Source: Harmothoe impar (Eukaryota > Annelida > Polychaeta > Phyllodocida > Polynoidae). From it: a stretch of 64,000 nt of DNA. A model generated the notes under the pieces. The model saw only the letters and a list, made by a program, of their open reading frames with translations, was not told where the DNA came from and ran no database searches. Shown in pieces: positions 49,795 through 61,040 of this stretch. Where the stretch lies: NCBI GenBank assembly GCA_947462335.1, contig OX381710.1:32169004-32233003 (forward strand), given 5' to 3'. Positions within the stretch are counted from its first letter, which is position 1; each line of letters begins with the position of its first letter. The translations under genes were made by a program, and so were the position numbers.

Positions 49795-51344
49795 ACATAG
49801 AAAGTAGCCATGGGCTTTCTTATGTAGACTTTGATCTCCTAGAACATAGTTTGTGAAAATAATTATATATATATAATTTTGGAAGTTTTCTAATATATAT
49901 GATGTATTTTATATAGTCACATATACAAAACAAAACTTTGATGTATATGACAGAAATTATTTTTAAAGAAAATCTGAGTATGTATAACTTTAACTGCACA
50001 GCCTTCATCAGGTGCTGAATATTGTTATTATAATGCAATTCTGTAAAAAGACATGGTTTCATTTTTGTCATCTATACCTTGTCCATGGGAACCTGGCGAG
50101 GTCGACAAAGGGCCTGGCTAATGAGTTCTCTGTGGGAGTCTTATGGTTGTGGTCAATGGTTAAATTAATACCTCAAATAAACCAAACTTCCCATCCCATT
50201 AGCCCCATCCTCCAATGTATTTAATTGAAGTGTTAATGAAACCACCCCTCCTGTCCTAAAGTTTTATGGCTATAATGGTACCACCAAAGGGATGAGGCTG
50301 GTCTCCTCCTGTAGGTGCTAACATAACCACTAATAAAGGTCCTTATGCCCTCACAGTTGAGGGGCTCGCCAGGATACGCCAGACAAGGTATAGGATGGTG
50401 TGACTTGAAACACAAATATTCCCTTTGGCCTAAGATCTCACGTCAATGACCACAGAGAGATTCCCCTCTATAGGTCCAGGCACCATTCTGTGCCTCTCCC
50501 ATCCTCTAATCTCTTCTCCTTATCACCAGCCTCTCTTTGAAAAGCACTGTATTGAGATCAAGGCCATCACCAAGGTCAAAGGGTCAATAAGTAGGTCATG
50601 GTGGGATTGTGGGTGGTATTGGTGGCTAGGGGAGCACACAGATAGCTTATCTGTGTGATGGGATGGGGGCTTCTTCTTCTACAGAATACAAAGAGAAGTC
50701 TAAGATTCCTTAATAGCTTTTTACCCAACTTCAAAGCTATCTTGTGTGTGTTATCCCCAGCTGTTATTCAATATTCATGACTCAGAAAAAGATGTAACAT
50801 AGCCCACTACTAAGTCCTTGGTCGTGCTTCTCTTTGCCAAAGACTTTACTGCATCTGAATGTTGCCATAGTAACAGCTCTCATTCTTTTGTAAACAGAAG
50901 GCAGTGATGAGGGTAAAAATGAAGTTACCATTAAATAAAAAAAAAGAAGAAGATATTGCTGTGAATAGGGGTTACTACATGCCACATGTGTCACACATGT
51001 ATTGTATACTTATAAGAGCCAAGTATGGTAGTCATGAGATTTCTCTTCACTGAAAATTATGCATTAAAAGGTGATCTTCAAAAAGAACTGGGACTTTATA
51101 CCTATAAGCACAGGACTGCATATACACAACTCTATAGTATTGAAATAAGAAAACATTGGTATAGCTTGACATGTTAGGGGGTGTCCTAGTGGATCAAATT
51201 AAACTCAAAATAGAAAAATGAAAGAAAAACAACACAGACTGCATGTATGTTGATATAATAGTACACAACAACCAGTAGTATAGTATACAGAGCTCTATAA
51301 AGCACAGGGCATGTAGAAACAGTCTAACTATAGAGGCGAATGCA
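49795..51344. other. Non-coding stretch
   Basis: AT-rich around 49860-49990 and otherwise unremarkable. Pyrimidine-rich acceptor-like sites at 50490-50528 and 50670-50683 are not followed by consistent exons. Confidence 0.35.
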
Positions 51345-51460
51345 GCAAGAAAGTCAGACTTTTAAGAAAGGTTGTTGATCAGGTTTTTCAACATTTCTGA
51401 AGTGTGATAAACACGTAAATAATACCTGTATTCTAATATACAGCTGATATAAGCTGGTTG
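51345..51460 (+). repeat. Dispersed repeat shared with 2119-2270
   Basis: AAAGGTTGTTGATCAGGTTT and CTGAAGTGTGATAAACACGT match the earlier copy. Confidence 0.5.
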
Positions 51461-51499
51461 AAAGAATATTCTCTTGGAAAACTTCTGATATGAAATCTT

Positions 51500-51739
51500 C
51501 ACAGAGAGAAGAAGTAGGATCACTGTAACTCTCAAATGGGAGTCCAGCCCCGATCACTGAGGTGGCTCTCCCCACAACTCTAAAGTGACTCGGAATCATT
51601 AGGGAGCCTTAAAACAGAGTCATTATAGAGTCATTTTAGAGTCTTGCTAATGTTAAGGAGTCACTTTAGAGTCCTGGGGAGAGTTACCTCAGTGATCACG
51701 TCGGGAGTCACAGTGATTCTACTTCTTTTCTGTGTGTTT
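51500..51739. mobile_element. CACAGAGAGAAGAAGTAG MITE, copy 1
   Basis: CACAGAGAGAAGAAGTAGGA to CTACTTCTTTTCTGTGTG. Arms share TCACTGTAACTC, CCCCGATCACTGAGGT and repeated AGTCACTTTAGAGTC. Copy 2 is at 59661-59909 in the opposite orientation. Confidence 0.75.
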
Positions 51740-51750
51740 GCAAATATTGC

Positions 51751-51950
51751 TACTGTAAATTCTTGCTTAGAAGCTGCTTGTACAGGAAAGAGTCAGATCC
51801 TTAGTGAGGCTTATGGGATTTACTGAAAGTCTAGGTGTAGCTTATACAAAAGTATTGAATTAGCATTTTTCAGACACTTTCCGTGGATTATAAGATTGTT
51901 CTAGGTGTGTCTTATACAAGAGTGCAGCTCATACGCGAGAATCTATGGTA
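51751..51950. mobile_element. CCGTA/TA MITE class c, diverged
   Basis: TACTGTAAATTCTTGCTTAG to TACGCGAGAATCTATGGTA, with GCTTATACAAAAGT and GTGTCTTATACAAGAGTGCA inside. Clearly older than the identical pair at 26671. Confidence 0.6.
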
Positions 51951-52089
51951 TTACAAGCATGTTATGATGATTCTTCTAAAACCAACTTTATTATGGAAAA
52001 GTCCCCCTTTCTAGATGCATTGGTGTATACCCCACCTCCATCCTCCAGCAGGGCAGCATGTGTGGCTGCAGGTAAACTAGCCACACCTG

Positions 52090-52739
52090 GAGCAGGTACG
52101 GCCCACCTTGAGGCTGCAGGGGGCCGTTACAAAATTTACAAAATTAGTGTTACGAAATGTAATTGCGTTATAATTAACGTTTCTTTTAAATAATTTAGGT
52201 TACCGTAAAACCTCGCGTATGAGCCTAACTCGCATATGAGCCGCACCCAAACTTTGGGAAATCCTATAAGCCTAATAGGGTATCTGGAAATCGTTAATTT
52301 AGTACTGTACTATAATTATAAAAACTCTCGTATAAGCCGCACCCCATATAGCCATGTTTGGCATCAAAAGAAAGCTGGCTCTGACTCGCGTACAAGCCGC
52401 GGCTTCTACGCGAGGTTTTACGGTAGTGTTTAAAAATTTATGTTAATATTAGTGAATGTTTTAAATTCATGCTGTAGTCTTCAGATTTAGGCTAATTTGG
52501 GCTAATTTACACATTTTTTGCACACTAGCTCGAAAGGTGATGTAAAAAAAATAGGATCCATAATGTTAAAAAACGTCCATAATGTAAAAAATCTGTAACG
52601 TAAATTTTGTTCTGTAACACACCCTTGAAAAACAACGCAAAATAATTGTTTCGTAACACCCACTTTTTGCGTTATTTTTTTACATTGTGTTTTGTAACAC
52701 CTCCCTGTAGGAGGTCCAGCCCACCTGGAGGCTGCCGGG
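52090..52739. repeat. Insertion flanked by ~31-bp imperfect direct repeats
   Basis: GGAGCAGGTACGGCCCACCT (52090) and GAGGTCCAGCCCACCTGGAG (52710), each followed by GGCTGC(A/C)GGG, flank about 590 bases. The interior ends GGCCGTTACAAAATTTAC and GTTTTGTAACACC are roughly complementary, with internal CGTAACAC/GTGTTACG repeats. Confidence 0.45.
52201..52425. mobile_element. CCGTA/TA MITE class c, inverted and diverged
   Basis: TACCGTAAAACCTCGCGTAT to ATACGCGAGGTTTTACGGTA-type ends; the interior is the complement of 26671-26896 (GACTCGCGTACAAGCCGCGG). It sits inside the larger unit 52122-52707. Confidence 0.75.
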
Positions 52740-53053
52740 TAGGGTAACCAGGGGGTCACGTGACCATACGTCATAACGCTCACTCACACCCAACAAGCCC
52801 CACACCCACACACTATAACCCTGGGGGTACTCTCCTACTGCCTGGGGCTGCTGGGGTATTGGAGTAGTCATTATTCTGGTGTATTTTAGATGAATCGGTT
52901 GTAAAACTTATGTCACTACTCAAGCTTAAAATATTTCAACTCCCTCTGAGGGGGTGGGATGTGTGTGTGTGTGGGGGGGGGGGTTAAAGATTCTGACCTC
53001 TTGAGATTTGGGTGGGGAGGGGGAGGGTTTTTTATAGCAAATAATCCCAAGCA
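52740..53053. other. Non-coding stretch
   Basis: GGTCACGTGACC at 52754 is the same 12-mer as in the 9.46-kb element's ends. G-runs at 52973-52983. Confidence 0.35.
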
Positions 53054-53278
53054 TTAGGGAGTGATCATTTTTTAACAACAGGGGGGGTGGTGGGTTTCCG
53101 CGCGGAGCGCGCGAAAGTCTTTACACCCCCCCCTGGTCGAGGGGTCAACATTTTTTACCCCCCCCTTCCGGCCGAAAATCGGCTCGCGCGCGGGCCCTTT
53201 GAAGCATAGTAACGCGGGGCTTTTTGGCTCAAAACAGGTTAAATTATTTTGACCCCCCCCAAGAGGGGTCAACATTTT
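53054..53278. mobile_element. GGGAGTGATC MITE, right end lost
   Basis: TTA-GGGAGTGATCATTTTTTAAC at left with the family interior in reverse (CGCGCGGGCCCTTTGAAGCA), stopping at GGGGTCAACATTTTT. Confidence 0.7.
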
Positions 53279-53336
53279 TCACTTTCACTAGTACAAACCC
53301 CTCAGAACTGATAAAATCTGAACCTTTTGGCAGTAC

Positions 53337-53485
53337 AAGATTCTTATCGAAGGACTGGGTAGTCTGTACCTTTTTACCTTTGGAGACCGATTCACCCAAA
53401 ATACACAATATACTCGGGCTGCCATTGAGAAGGTAACTCCAGGTGGTGGTGATGCTCCTGGTGCTACCCTGACATCAGAACGAGG
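53337..53485 (+). pseudogene. Coding-like patch, possible von Willebrand A-type fragment
   Basis: After CCTTTTGGCAG the frame reads KILIEGLGSLYLFTFGDRF, TQNTQYTRAAIEKV and TPGGGDAPGATLTSERG, then TAA (53486). A donor-like AAG-GTAACT lies inside it at 53434. The order of a hydrophobic strand, TFGDR, an R-A-A-I-E-K helix and GGGDAP recalls VWA domains of the hemicentin type (GGGDCPE), but the match is short and uncertain. A neighbouring frame is also open (ending 53436). Confidence 0.28.
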
Positions 53486-53551
53486 CTAAGGTCCTCAGGC
53501 ATGGGACGCCAGCGTAGTCCACGACAGTGACTCTACTGTCCAAAATGAGGA

Positions 53552-53680
53552 AGTAAAAGTTGACACCCAGAGCGTCTGTGGTGACCAGGACATTGAGAGA
53601 AGGAGAGGTACAGAATGGCAGTATAGGTTATTACAGGTTGATGGAAGAGATGGGTAAGATAGGCTGCTGTCCCGAGCTAG
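53552..53680 (+). repeat. Dispersed repeat REP-A, copy 3 (partial)
   Basis: CACCCAGAGCGTCTGTGGTG, AGGAGAGGTACAGA and AGAGATGGGTAAGATAGGCT match the second half of copies 1 and 2. Confidence 0.65.
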
Positions 53681-54429
53681 ACTGGTGCCACCTTTAGCAG
53701 GGAATTCCCTGGGTAAGTGCTCATTGCTCTTCTAACCCGAAATGCTATTAGGTCCCTTGTAAATTGGGTATTCCTCTGCTGACAAATCAACAGATGGACA
53801 TTCATCCATTGCTCATCTGTCAAAGCTTATATATTGTACACGTGGACGCCAGTCTATCGATTTGTTGGCAGTGTAATTCACCGAGCAATATCTGCAAACA
53901 AGATGGCGGCCACGGCACAAGACGGCTGCCGCACAGTCTAGTCCCTCCACACCAGCAGCGGCAACCCGACAGGTGGAGTAGGAGTGTCTATACACCAGGG
54001 AGATTCCCGGGGCACAGTGTGAGCCATTCAGCTGCCCTCGCACTGACATATGGCTTGTATTCGGTTGTCATGGTAAACAACTTGCCTCGTACAACACTAA
54101 CAACCATTTTCTTGCTGGCAACACAGCCTCGCAATGTGCCAGGCTGGAGGGCAGGAATGTCAACAAATATTCCCTGCTTATCATTATTCTCATTTTTTTA
54201 CTCCCCACTGAGTGGTTTTTAACTGCGAGGTCAGTGTGTTTTTTCTATTATTATTATTGCTCCGCGAAGCATTCTGTTCCAGGAAGCAGAGTGCATTGTG
54301 GGTAAAGGTGCTGCACATGCGCAGTCAGTCAGCTAATGGTGGTTGTCTGTAGTGTGAGATAGGGGTGGGGTGGGGGGGGGGGGGTCTGGGATGGGTTAGG
54401 GTCTGGTGGTACTGAGGTTTGCTGACATA
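53681..54429. other. Unassigned stretch with a YY1-type motif
   Basis: AAGATGGCGGCCACGG at 53890 opens 12 codons and stops. A 152-codon plus frame (53764-54222) crosses it but shows no domain. A candidate promoter at most. Confidence 0.3.
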
Positions 54430-54650
54430 GTGCCTCTACATGGGTACCCAGATTTTTGACCATGTCGCCGTGTCGATTTTAAGCAAAAGAGCCGTGTCAC
54501 TGTGTCGATTTTTGACCATATAGAACATACTAGGGCTTTATAAAAATGACTGTGTCTGTCGATTTTTAAAAGGGCCGTGTCGCCCGTGTCGATTTTTAAA
54601 AGGGCCGTGTCGCCGTGTCGCCCGTGTCGATTTTTACCCATGTAGAGGCA
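54430..54650 (+). repeat. TGTCGAT syllable repeat, 'CGTGTC' type
   Basis: CCGTGTCGATTTTAAGCAAA, GGGCCGTGTCGCCCGTGTCG and TTTTTAAAAGGGCCGTGTCG repeat, close to 46395-46590 including the edge TACATGGGTACCCAGATTTT. Confidence 0.75.
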
Positions 54651-56018
54651 CGACATAATATTGTATGGGATGAAGCTACTTGTATGCGTTTTATATAGTT
54701 TTGTATGAAGGAGTAAATCTCATATCTTAATTGGAAGTTACATTTCTTAATATCTATCATACCTTACCTATTTTCATATGTGGACAATCATCTCAATGCT
54801 AGTATTATCTCAATGCTAGTATTATTAGTGTACATTATCAAATGAGATTTACTTTGGTATGCACAATATATCCCATGATAAAAACATGAGGCATTGATGT
54901 AAAATGCATAAGGTCTGAGTTTGCAATTTATTTATTTAGCAAGGAATGGCATTAAAAGAGTGTTTTAATTCTTGTTAAATACACGTGATGTTACAAGTAC
55001 TTGAACGCCAACCTGCTAATAATTATGTATAAGGTGATACATATTTTCGAGCTGTATAAGTTCTTTATGTTGCCAGGATAAATAAACGGGATAGATGTAT
55101 CTACATCTTCTCATACTCAAAAAAATATATTCCGATAGATCTAACAACAATCTAGCTGGCTAATTCAGATTAAAAGACAGCCTAGAACTTTGGGGTTAAA
55201 ACTATATTCTAAAATCCACGTCAATATACAACAAAACACCTATAAGTAATCCTGCAATACCCAGGATGCACCAGCTATATATTCATGGTGGATACGACAA
55301 CCGGAAGGAGATCAGACACACCGATATAACTGGGGGTCTTCAAATTGCCCTCCATTTCCGGTTTGTTAAGGTATCACCATCATAACTATCACTACTCATA
55401 TCCCCCACACCCTGAGGCTAAGACATAGACTTCAAAAGGGAAACTGCTCAACCAGAGATATGATTTCATGTTCCCCACATCTATGGATATTGGATATTAC
55501 CTGGGGCCCTAACTCATGTATATGTGATGTACACAGTATAGACCAAGATCCCCATCCTCTCTCAATTTATCTTCATGCCCTTTCCTCTTTAATATAGATG
55601 TACTTTCCTTCCGAGACTTTATATGCCTTTGCATCAATCAATGCAGTAATCTTTTACGTTCCCACCAAATTTCAGCTTTTCTCTTTTGGTTATTTTTTTG
55701 TTTCTTCCTCTCTTTCAAACCGACCATACCTAGCAAAAATGGCCAACCCTAGAAATTATTTTCCAGTTTTTAAAAAGCCTACTATTTTTCGCAATTCTGG
55801 GGATATTTTAGAGTTGAAGTCCTGTGAGTTGAGGCGGTGGTCGGTGAGTTGACACTGGACTTTTTTTCAAGTAAAGAAAAAAAAAAAATCTGACATACCT
55901 ACCTAGATTTTTATACCATGTAACTTATATACACCTATTACACCAAGAAGCTTCAACACACTATACACGACATGAATGTTGGCATTTAAGGAAATACTGG
56001 AATATTTAAAGTGGCACT
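54651..56018. other. AT-rich non-coding stretch
   Basis: No exon. A fragment at 55860-55930 (AAAATCTGACATACCTACCT) resembles a GGCC/TWA arm. Confidence 0.35.
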
Positions 56019-56345
56019 TTAAGGCTGTGTCTCACGAACTTCGTCTCTGACTGGGTGCCATCTCTGACCAGGTGCCATCTCTGACCGGGTGCCATCTCTG
56101 ACCGGCCTGAATAAAAACGGTTCATTTAGGGCACATGATGATAAAAGTGGGCAACTAATTACTACTTTAAAGAGCTATAACAGCCATTAACCTTTTCAGC
56201 CAAATTCTATCTACATCCGCCCTAAATAAACCACTTCCATTCAGGCCGGTCAGAGATGGCACCCGATCAGAGATGGCACCCGGTCAGAGATGGCACCTGG
56301 CCAGAGACGAAAACATTGGCCCAAGTTCGTGAGACACAGCCTTAA
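56019..56345. mobile_element. TTAA-flanked MITE, GGCTGTGTCTCACGAACTT ends
   Basis: TTAA at both sides; the ends GGCTGTGTCTCACGAACTT and AAGTTCGTGAGACACAGCC are exact complements. Each arm holds four tandem (G/C)GGTGCCATCTCTGACC units or their complement. The TTAA duplication points to piggyBac-type mobilisation, but the ends differ from the CCCTTTAAGG family. Confidence 0.85.
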
Positions 56346-57325
56346 GCATGTTTAAATGCCACTCAAAACCACATAAATGTCATTATGACCTTTCTGTGAT
56401 ATGACTTTGCATTTATATAACTTTTATATATTATATACAAGCCGCTTAGATACTTATTTTCATGATTAAAATTTTTGCAGATGAGCGAAAATAGGCAAAT
56501 TAGCAAAAATACTTAAGCATATAAAAAGATTTTTCATTTCCGCAAAAATCGTGCAAATATATACTTGGCGAAATAATGTACTTTCACAGTAGTGACTCTA
56601 AGCAAAAAAGGTTTGCTAAAATACCAATGCTCATGCAGTGACAACAGGCAGGGAGTGCAGTAGAGTAGGCCTACCTGTGGTAGTAGCCGCCACACATAGA
56701 CTGCATTCTGCCATTCTTCATGCTCCACATTCTGTCACACTGGGGGAAGCTGAGCTGCTCACCACATGGGAGTCACTCACACTAACACAGCTGCTTTTCC
56801 GGGTACTTTTTCAAAATCGTTTTAGCGCTTAAGTGTTACTATGACAGTACGTTATTTCACTGGATATATGTTTTCGCGAAAATCTAAAATCTGCGAAATC
56901 TTTATATGATTGTGTATGGAATGAATTCCCCGAATTTGCCAATTTTCACTCATCCGTGGAAATGTAAACCTATGAAAATAAGTACTTTCAGAGTATATTA
57001 AGCACCACATATCACTGGCACTTATGCGAAACCTGGCTCTTAAACGCAATGGCATACAGTAAACTGTTTAATCACAATGGTATGGTAATAGGAATGAGGA
57101 CCTTTCTGTAATGAATATCAGCAAGAGTCAAGATGATATACAGTCAATATGACAAGAATACCATGGCAAGTAAATTGCTCCACAATTGATTTTTACATGG
57201 AAAATTGACTCCGAAATGAACCTAATCAAGAGTGTCGATTTCAGTTTCAGATGCCATCACACTGTACTAATGATCAAATTGATATGTAACTTCTGAAAAG
57301 TTAAGGATAACCAAAGAGCATTGAA
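56346..57325. other. Non-coding stretch with degenerate CGAAAATA repeats
   Basis: 56470-56590 and 56850-57000 hold GCGAAAATA, CGCAAAAATCG and TTCGCGAAAATCTAAAATC motifs related to the element at 33487. No exon. Confidence 0.4.
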
Positions 57326-57610
57326 TAAGGCCAAAAATAAAAAAAAAGGTTGGTTTCCGGTAACATGGTAGTACAAACCAGACCCGGCCGGCCAATTCTT
57401 TTATTTAATTTTTTTTTTCTTTTTTGCATTTGCCCATTTTAGGGCTAGTTTTGGCGTTTTTCTTCTAAAATCCTTAAAAATTGTCCGATTTACAAAGCAT
57501 AAAAACTAGCATGTAGTAAAAATAGAGAAAAATGGGAAAAAAGGGGTTGACCCGGCACTTGTTTGCTAGACCCGGTCGGGTGACCGGAAACAAACCTTTA
57601 TTCGGCCTAA
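57326..57610. mobile_element. GGCC/TWA MITE, 'GACCGGGTC' subtype
   Basis: TAA on both sides; GGCCAAAAATAAAAAAAAAG to GACCGGAAACAAACC...TTCGGCC. A well preserved copy of ~279 bp. Confidence 0.85.
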
Positions 57611-58439
57611 TAGGAGTATTCCTTCATCTTTGGATAAACCTTGGACTACAGTTTTATTATGTATGTTCTCTTTGCTGGCTTTGACAAGTCTTCTGGTATA
57701 TGTATACACTATACTCTAGCATTAGAAATGTGTCTATGGTATGGTGAACAGACTATACCAATGAGCAGAGCAGCCTCCCGGGGGGGGAGGGGGCAGTCAC
57801 TCTTTGATGCTAGGTACCAACTGAGAAACTACAGCCCCCCCTATTTGATCATTTGACAGCCCCTTGAAAATGTGCATTTCTTTTACAGCCCCTTATTTTC
57901 TAAAAGGTTAGCTGACAGCCCACCTCTTCCATTTATAATGAGGTTATTTTGGAATTATATAGATTACTTAAGTCATGTATGAGATTTAAGGGTTCATTTT
58001 TTTCTATTTCAATTGTGACAGCCTCTGATTCAGTACTTTCCAGTCGTTGACAGCCCCTAATTTTTCTACATTTATGTGATTAACAGCCCCCCTTTTTTCT
58101 TGTTTTGGCGCACACACAGCGACAGCTCTTCAGGGTTGTTACCGCAGTTGGTACCCATTCCTATACTGAGTGCCCCCCCCCCCCGGGAGCAGCCTGCAGT
58201 GAGGGAAATGTGGGACTGAGTTACCCAGTAGCTGCTCCTGTAGCTGGAGGGGGAGGGGCCGTACCAGGTAGTGAGCTGCCCCCCATACACCAGCCATACA
58301 CCAGGTATACAGCAGGTATGGGGGGAATGAGGGGGGAGGGGTGTCAGGCTCTGTCACTCAGACCCACTAACCTCACCCTACTCACTCAGAGATAACTCAT
58401 AGAGGCTCAGGATCTCTGAACTAACCTTGGTTTTAACCC
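57611..58439. other. Non-coding stretch
   Basis: Repeated GACAGCCCC(C/T)T motifs between 57830 and 58100. G/C-runs at 57780 and 58170. No exon. Confidence 0.35.
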
Positions 58440-58604
58440 TTAGGGAGTGATCATTTTTTTAACAATGGGGGGGGGGATATTCACGTGGAGTGCACACATT
58501 TTTTTACATCCCCCCGGTCGCGGGGTCAAAATCTATTACCCCACCCTAAGGGTCGAAAATCTTTTTGACCACCCCTGATTGTTAAAAAATTGATCACTCC
58601 CTTA
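58440..58604. mobile_element. GGGAGTGATC MITE, short
   Basis: TTA-GGGAGTGATCATTTTTTTAA to TTAAAAAATTGATCACTCCC-TTA, only 159 bp. Its right TTA overlaps the TTAA of the next TTAA-palindrome copy. Confidence 0.8.
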
Positions 58605-58790
58605 ACCCTTTCAGGACTGTATCTGTGCATAGTGCTTTAATTATTACACCAGGACCTTTGGTTGGTATGATGCATCAATTCAGTCCTGATGAGTACCTCA
58701 CCAGTGCTGCATTCATGTATAAGGCTGGCTGAACTGGGTTGATACTCTCCTGAAGGATCGGCATCGGCACCAATGTCAGGATCTGTCACT
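58602..58790. mobile_element. TTAA-palindrome MITE, partial
   Basis: TTAACCCTTTCAGGACTGTA, then GGTATGATGCATCAATTCAG and GATGAGTACCTCACCAGTG; the right end is missing. Confidence 0.6.
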
Positions 58791-59359
58791 TAGACCCACC
58801 CACCTCTCTCTACTCACTCAGACCTAACTGATATAGGGTTATAGAGGCTCAGGATCTCTGAACTAAACTTCAGATACCTTCATTGGTCTGGGATTTATTT
58901 GGGTTTTACAACAGATACATTGACATATTGTGATTATGGTTTATTTCGCACTGTGCATGTTTTCAAGGAATTCATGGAAATTGAAAGTCGATGAAATCAT
59001 GTGATGCAATTGATATCCACAAAATCTCAGATTTTCACTGTTCTATGAAAAAGTATACTCTTTAATGTAGGTATGTTTACAGTACATGTATTCTCCTAGA
59101 ATTCTCCTTACTCTCTCCTTTGTGCCACTGAGTTTAATAGGGAGTTGATTATTGGGAAGAATGATGGCCCACAGCAGGCCCACAGCAAACACTACAGGCC
59201 ATTGGCCCCTGGGTGTCTCCCCCTGTCTTCACCTCTGAAATCATTCACCATCAATATCCTTCACCTCCCCAGTTCTCTTTATGACTTATTCACAGGCAAG
59301 TAATTTACAGAGAAACCACTACATTGTATATAGTACTTACACTGGCAACTCAATAACAG
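58791..59359. other. Non-coding stretch
   Basis: Includes a direct repeat of ACTCACTCAGA...GGCTCAGGATCTCTGAACTAA found at 58380 and 58815. No exon. Confidence 0.35.
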
Positions 59360-59480
59360 AGATTATTCCTGACCAGAGATGCAAGGAGGAGAGTAACATA
59401 TGAAGAATGTGCTTGGAGAGCAGCTGGAGTCCCTCAGGGCTCGTCCCTGGTACCCGTCAGTGTACCGTCCCCTAGACCGA
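59360..59480 (+). pseudogene. LINE reverse transcriptase relic
   Basis: Frame RLFLTRDARRRVTYEECAWR then AAGVPQGSSLVPVSVP. The spacing of an R-rich strand, Trp and GVPQGS fits the segment before and including the GVPQGS box of non-LTR reverse transcriptases (Jockey/I-type). Only ~40 residues remain and a stop follows; the flanking catalytic boxes were not found. Confidence 0.45.
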
Positions 59481-59660
59481 TTACTCGCCGGTAATCAGAG
59501 AAACCAGCGATTACACCTGGAGTTTTTGTCATGTCGCGGGGCGCCTTATCTTGCTCGTTTCTCGCAGTGACATATTGGTACATATTACCTGTGGGTGACT
59601 CACCTCCTTAGTCTGAGCCCCTCTGCTACTGCATAAATAACACTGTCAGAGGTAGAGGTA

Positions 59661-59909
59661 CACACAGAAAAGAAGTAGAATCACTGTAACTCCCGACGTG
59701 ATCACTGAGATAACTCTCCATAGGACTCTGACGTGACTCCTTAACATTGGCAGGACTCTAAAATGACTCTATAATGACTCTATAATGACTCTGTTCTAAG
59801 ACTCCATAATGATTGGGAGTCACTTTAGAGTTGTGGGGAGAGTTACCTCAGTGATCGGGGCTGGACTCCCATTTGAGAGTTACAGTGATCCTACTTCTTC
59901 TCTCTGTGT
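59661..59909. mobile_element. CACAGAGAGAAGAAGTAG MITE, copy 2
   Basis: CACACAGAAAAGAAGTAGAA to CTACTTCTTCTCTCTGTGTA; interior repeats of ATGACTCTATAATGACTC. Opposite orientation to 51500-51739. Confidence 0.75.
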
Positions 59910-59938
59910 AGCTAGGTGTGTGGGGTTCAGTGTTATAA

Positions 59939-60090
59939 TACCTTAAATTCCCGCGTATAACCCGCATCTCGCAACGAACCCGCACCTAGGATCTGAAAAT
60001 TGCTTATTTTAGTATAATACTATACTGCTAAAAACCAGCATCTAAACTCTGGGAATATTGTATAACCTGTGCTAGAGGGAATTTATGGTA
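59939..60090. mobile_element. CCGTA/TA MITE class c, old copy
   Basis: TACCTTAAATTCCCGCGTAT to GAGGGAATTTATGGTA, with ACCCGCATCTCGC and AACCCGCACC remnants. Confidence 0.5.
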
Positions 60091-60898
60091 TATAGATATG
60101 TTAGAGTTCAATGTTAGCTTGAACTACTGGATGACTCTGCTAAAAGTATGGGGTTCAATGATATAACTCAGCAGAACATGTTAGAAATCAATGTTAGTTT
60201 TAAAGTGTGTTCAATGTTAGCTTGGACTCCTACACTGCTGGATGATTCAGGTAAAGGTTTGGGGATACATGTCAACTTGCTATGTGACTTCTTCTACTCT
60301 CTTTTCCTACTAAGACTAATGTATTTCCAAAACAAGAGTTAATTCTATACAATAAAGTGACTTCCATTATTAATATATGAATGATTCTCATTTCCTCTAA
60401 CCCTTGGGAGATGCTATTGAAAAGGGTGATACTATCAGTGTACAATGCATGAGCAAGTCAGATGCTTGGAAGTGCTGAAATGAGGATGTGGATGGCCAAG
60501 CTACCTGCCTACCATGTATGCTGATGCTGACACATGTCTTAGAGGCTGTTGTGGATATTACATGAGCAAATCATAGTCTAGAATACTATGCACATGACCT
60601 ATATAGCTATTGGGCATATTGTGTCCATCAGGATTCAAGGTAACAAGTGATACCAACAGGGGGGGGGGGTGGTAAGGCAAGGCACCAGTAGACTCTTTGT
60701 GCTGTCTACCCCTCCAGCCCCCCCCCCCCCCCCCAACTCCACTCTCAGACTCACACACAGACCTTTTTAATATTCCTATATGAGGCCTAATGTGCCTATT
60801 TCACACCAGGCAGCATGTTCAGCACTCATACCCAGATCTGTCTGATATCTGGGTGTAGAATGCCACCCAGAGGGCCCCCACATGTTTGGTGCTAACAA
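60091..60898. other. Non-coding stretch
   Basis: G-run at 60659-60669 and C-run at 60718-60734. No exon. Confidence 0.35.
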
Positions 60899-61040
60899 GG
60901 CCAAAGAATAAAAGGGGTGGTTCCTGGTCACCTGACCGATAATACCAAATAGTAACAGCCCTTAATCTTTTAATGCACTTTTGGAAAACTTCAGATGTAT
61001 ATTTAAGCTATTATTAACCTCCAAAACAGGACCAGAATTC
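60899..61040. mobile_element. GGCC/TWA MITE, left part only
   Basis: GGCCAAAGAATAAAAGGGGT, GGTTCCTGGTCACCTGACCG and a diverged interior; no right end. Confidence 0.5.

Noticed and set aside
52015..52071. 57-base exon between CCCTTTCTAG and CAG-GTAAAC
   Set aside because: All three frames are open and no neighbouring exon fits; may be chance.
53764..54222. 152-codon plus-strand frame
   Set aside because: No motif, no splice context, and composition typical of random sequence; overlaps a YY1-like patch only.
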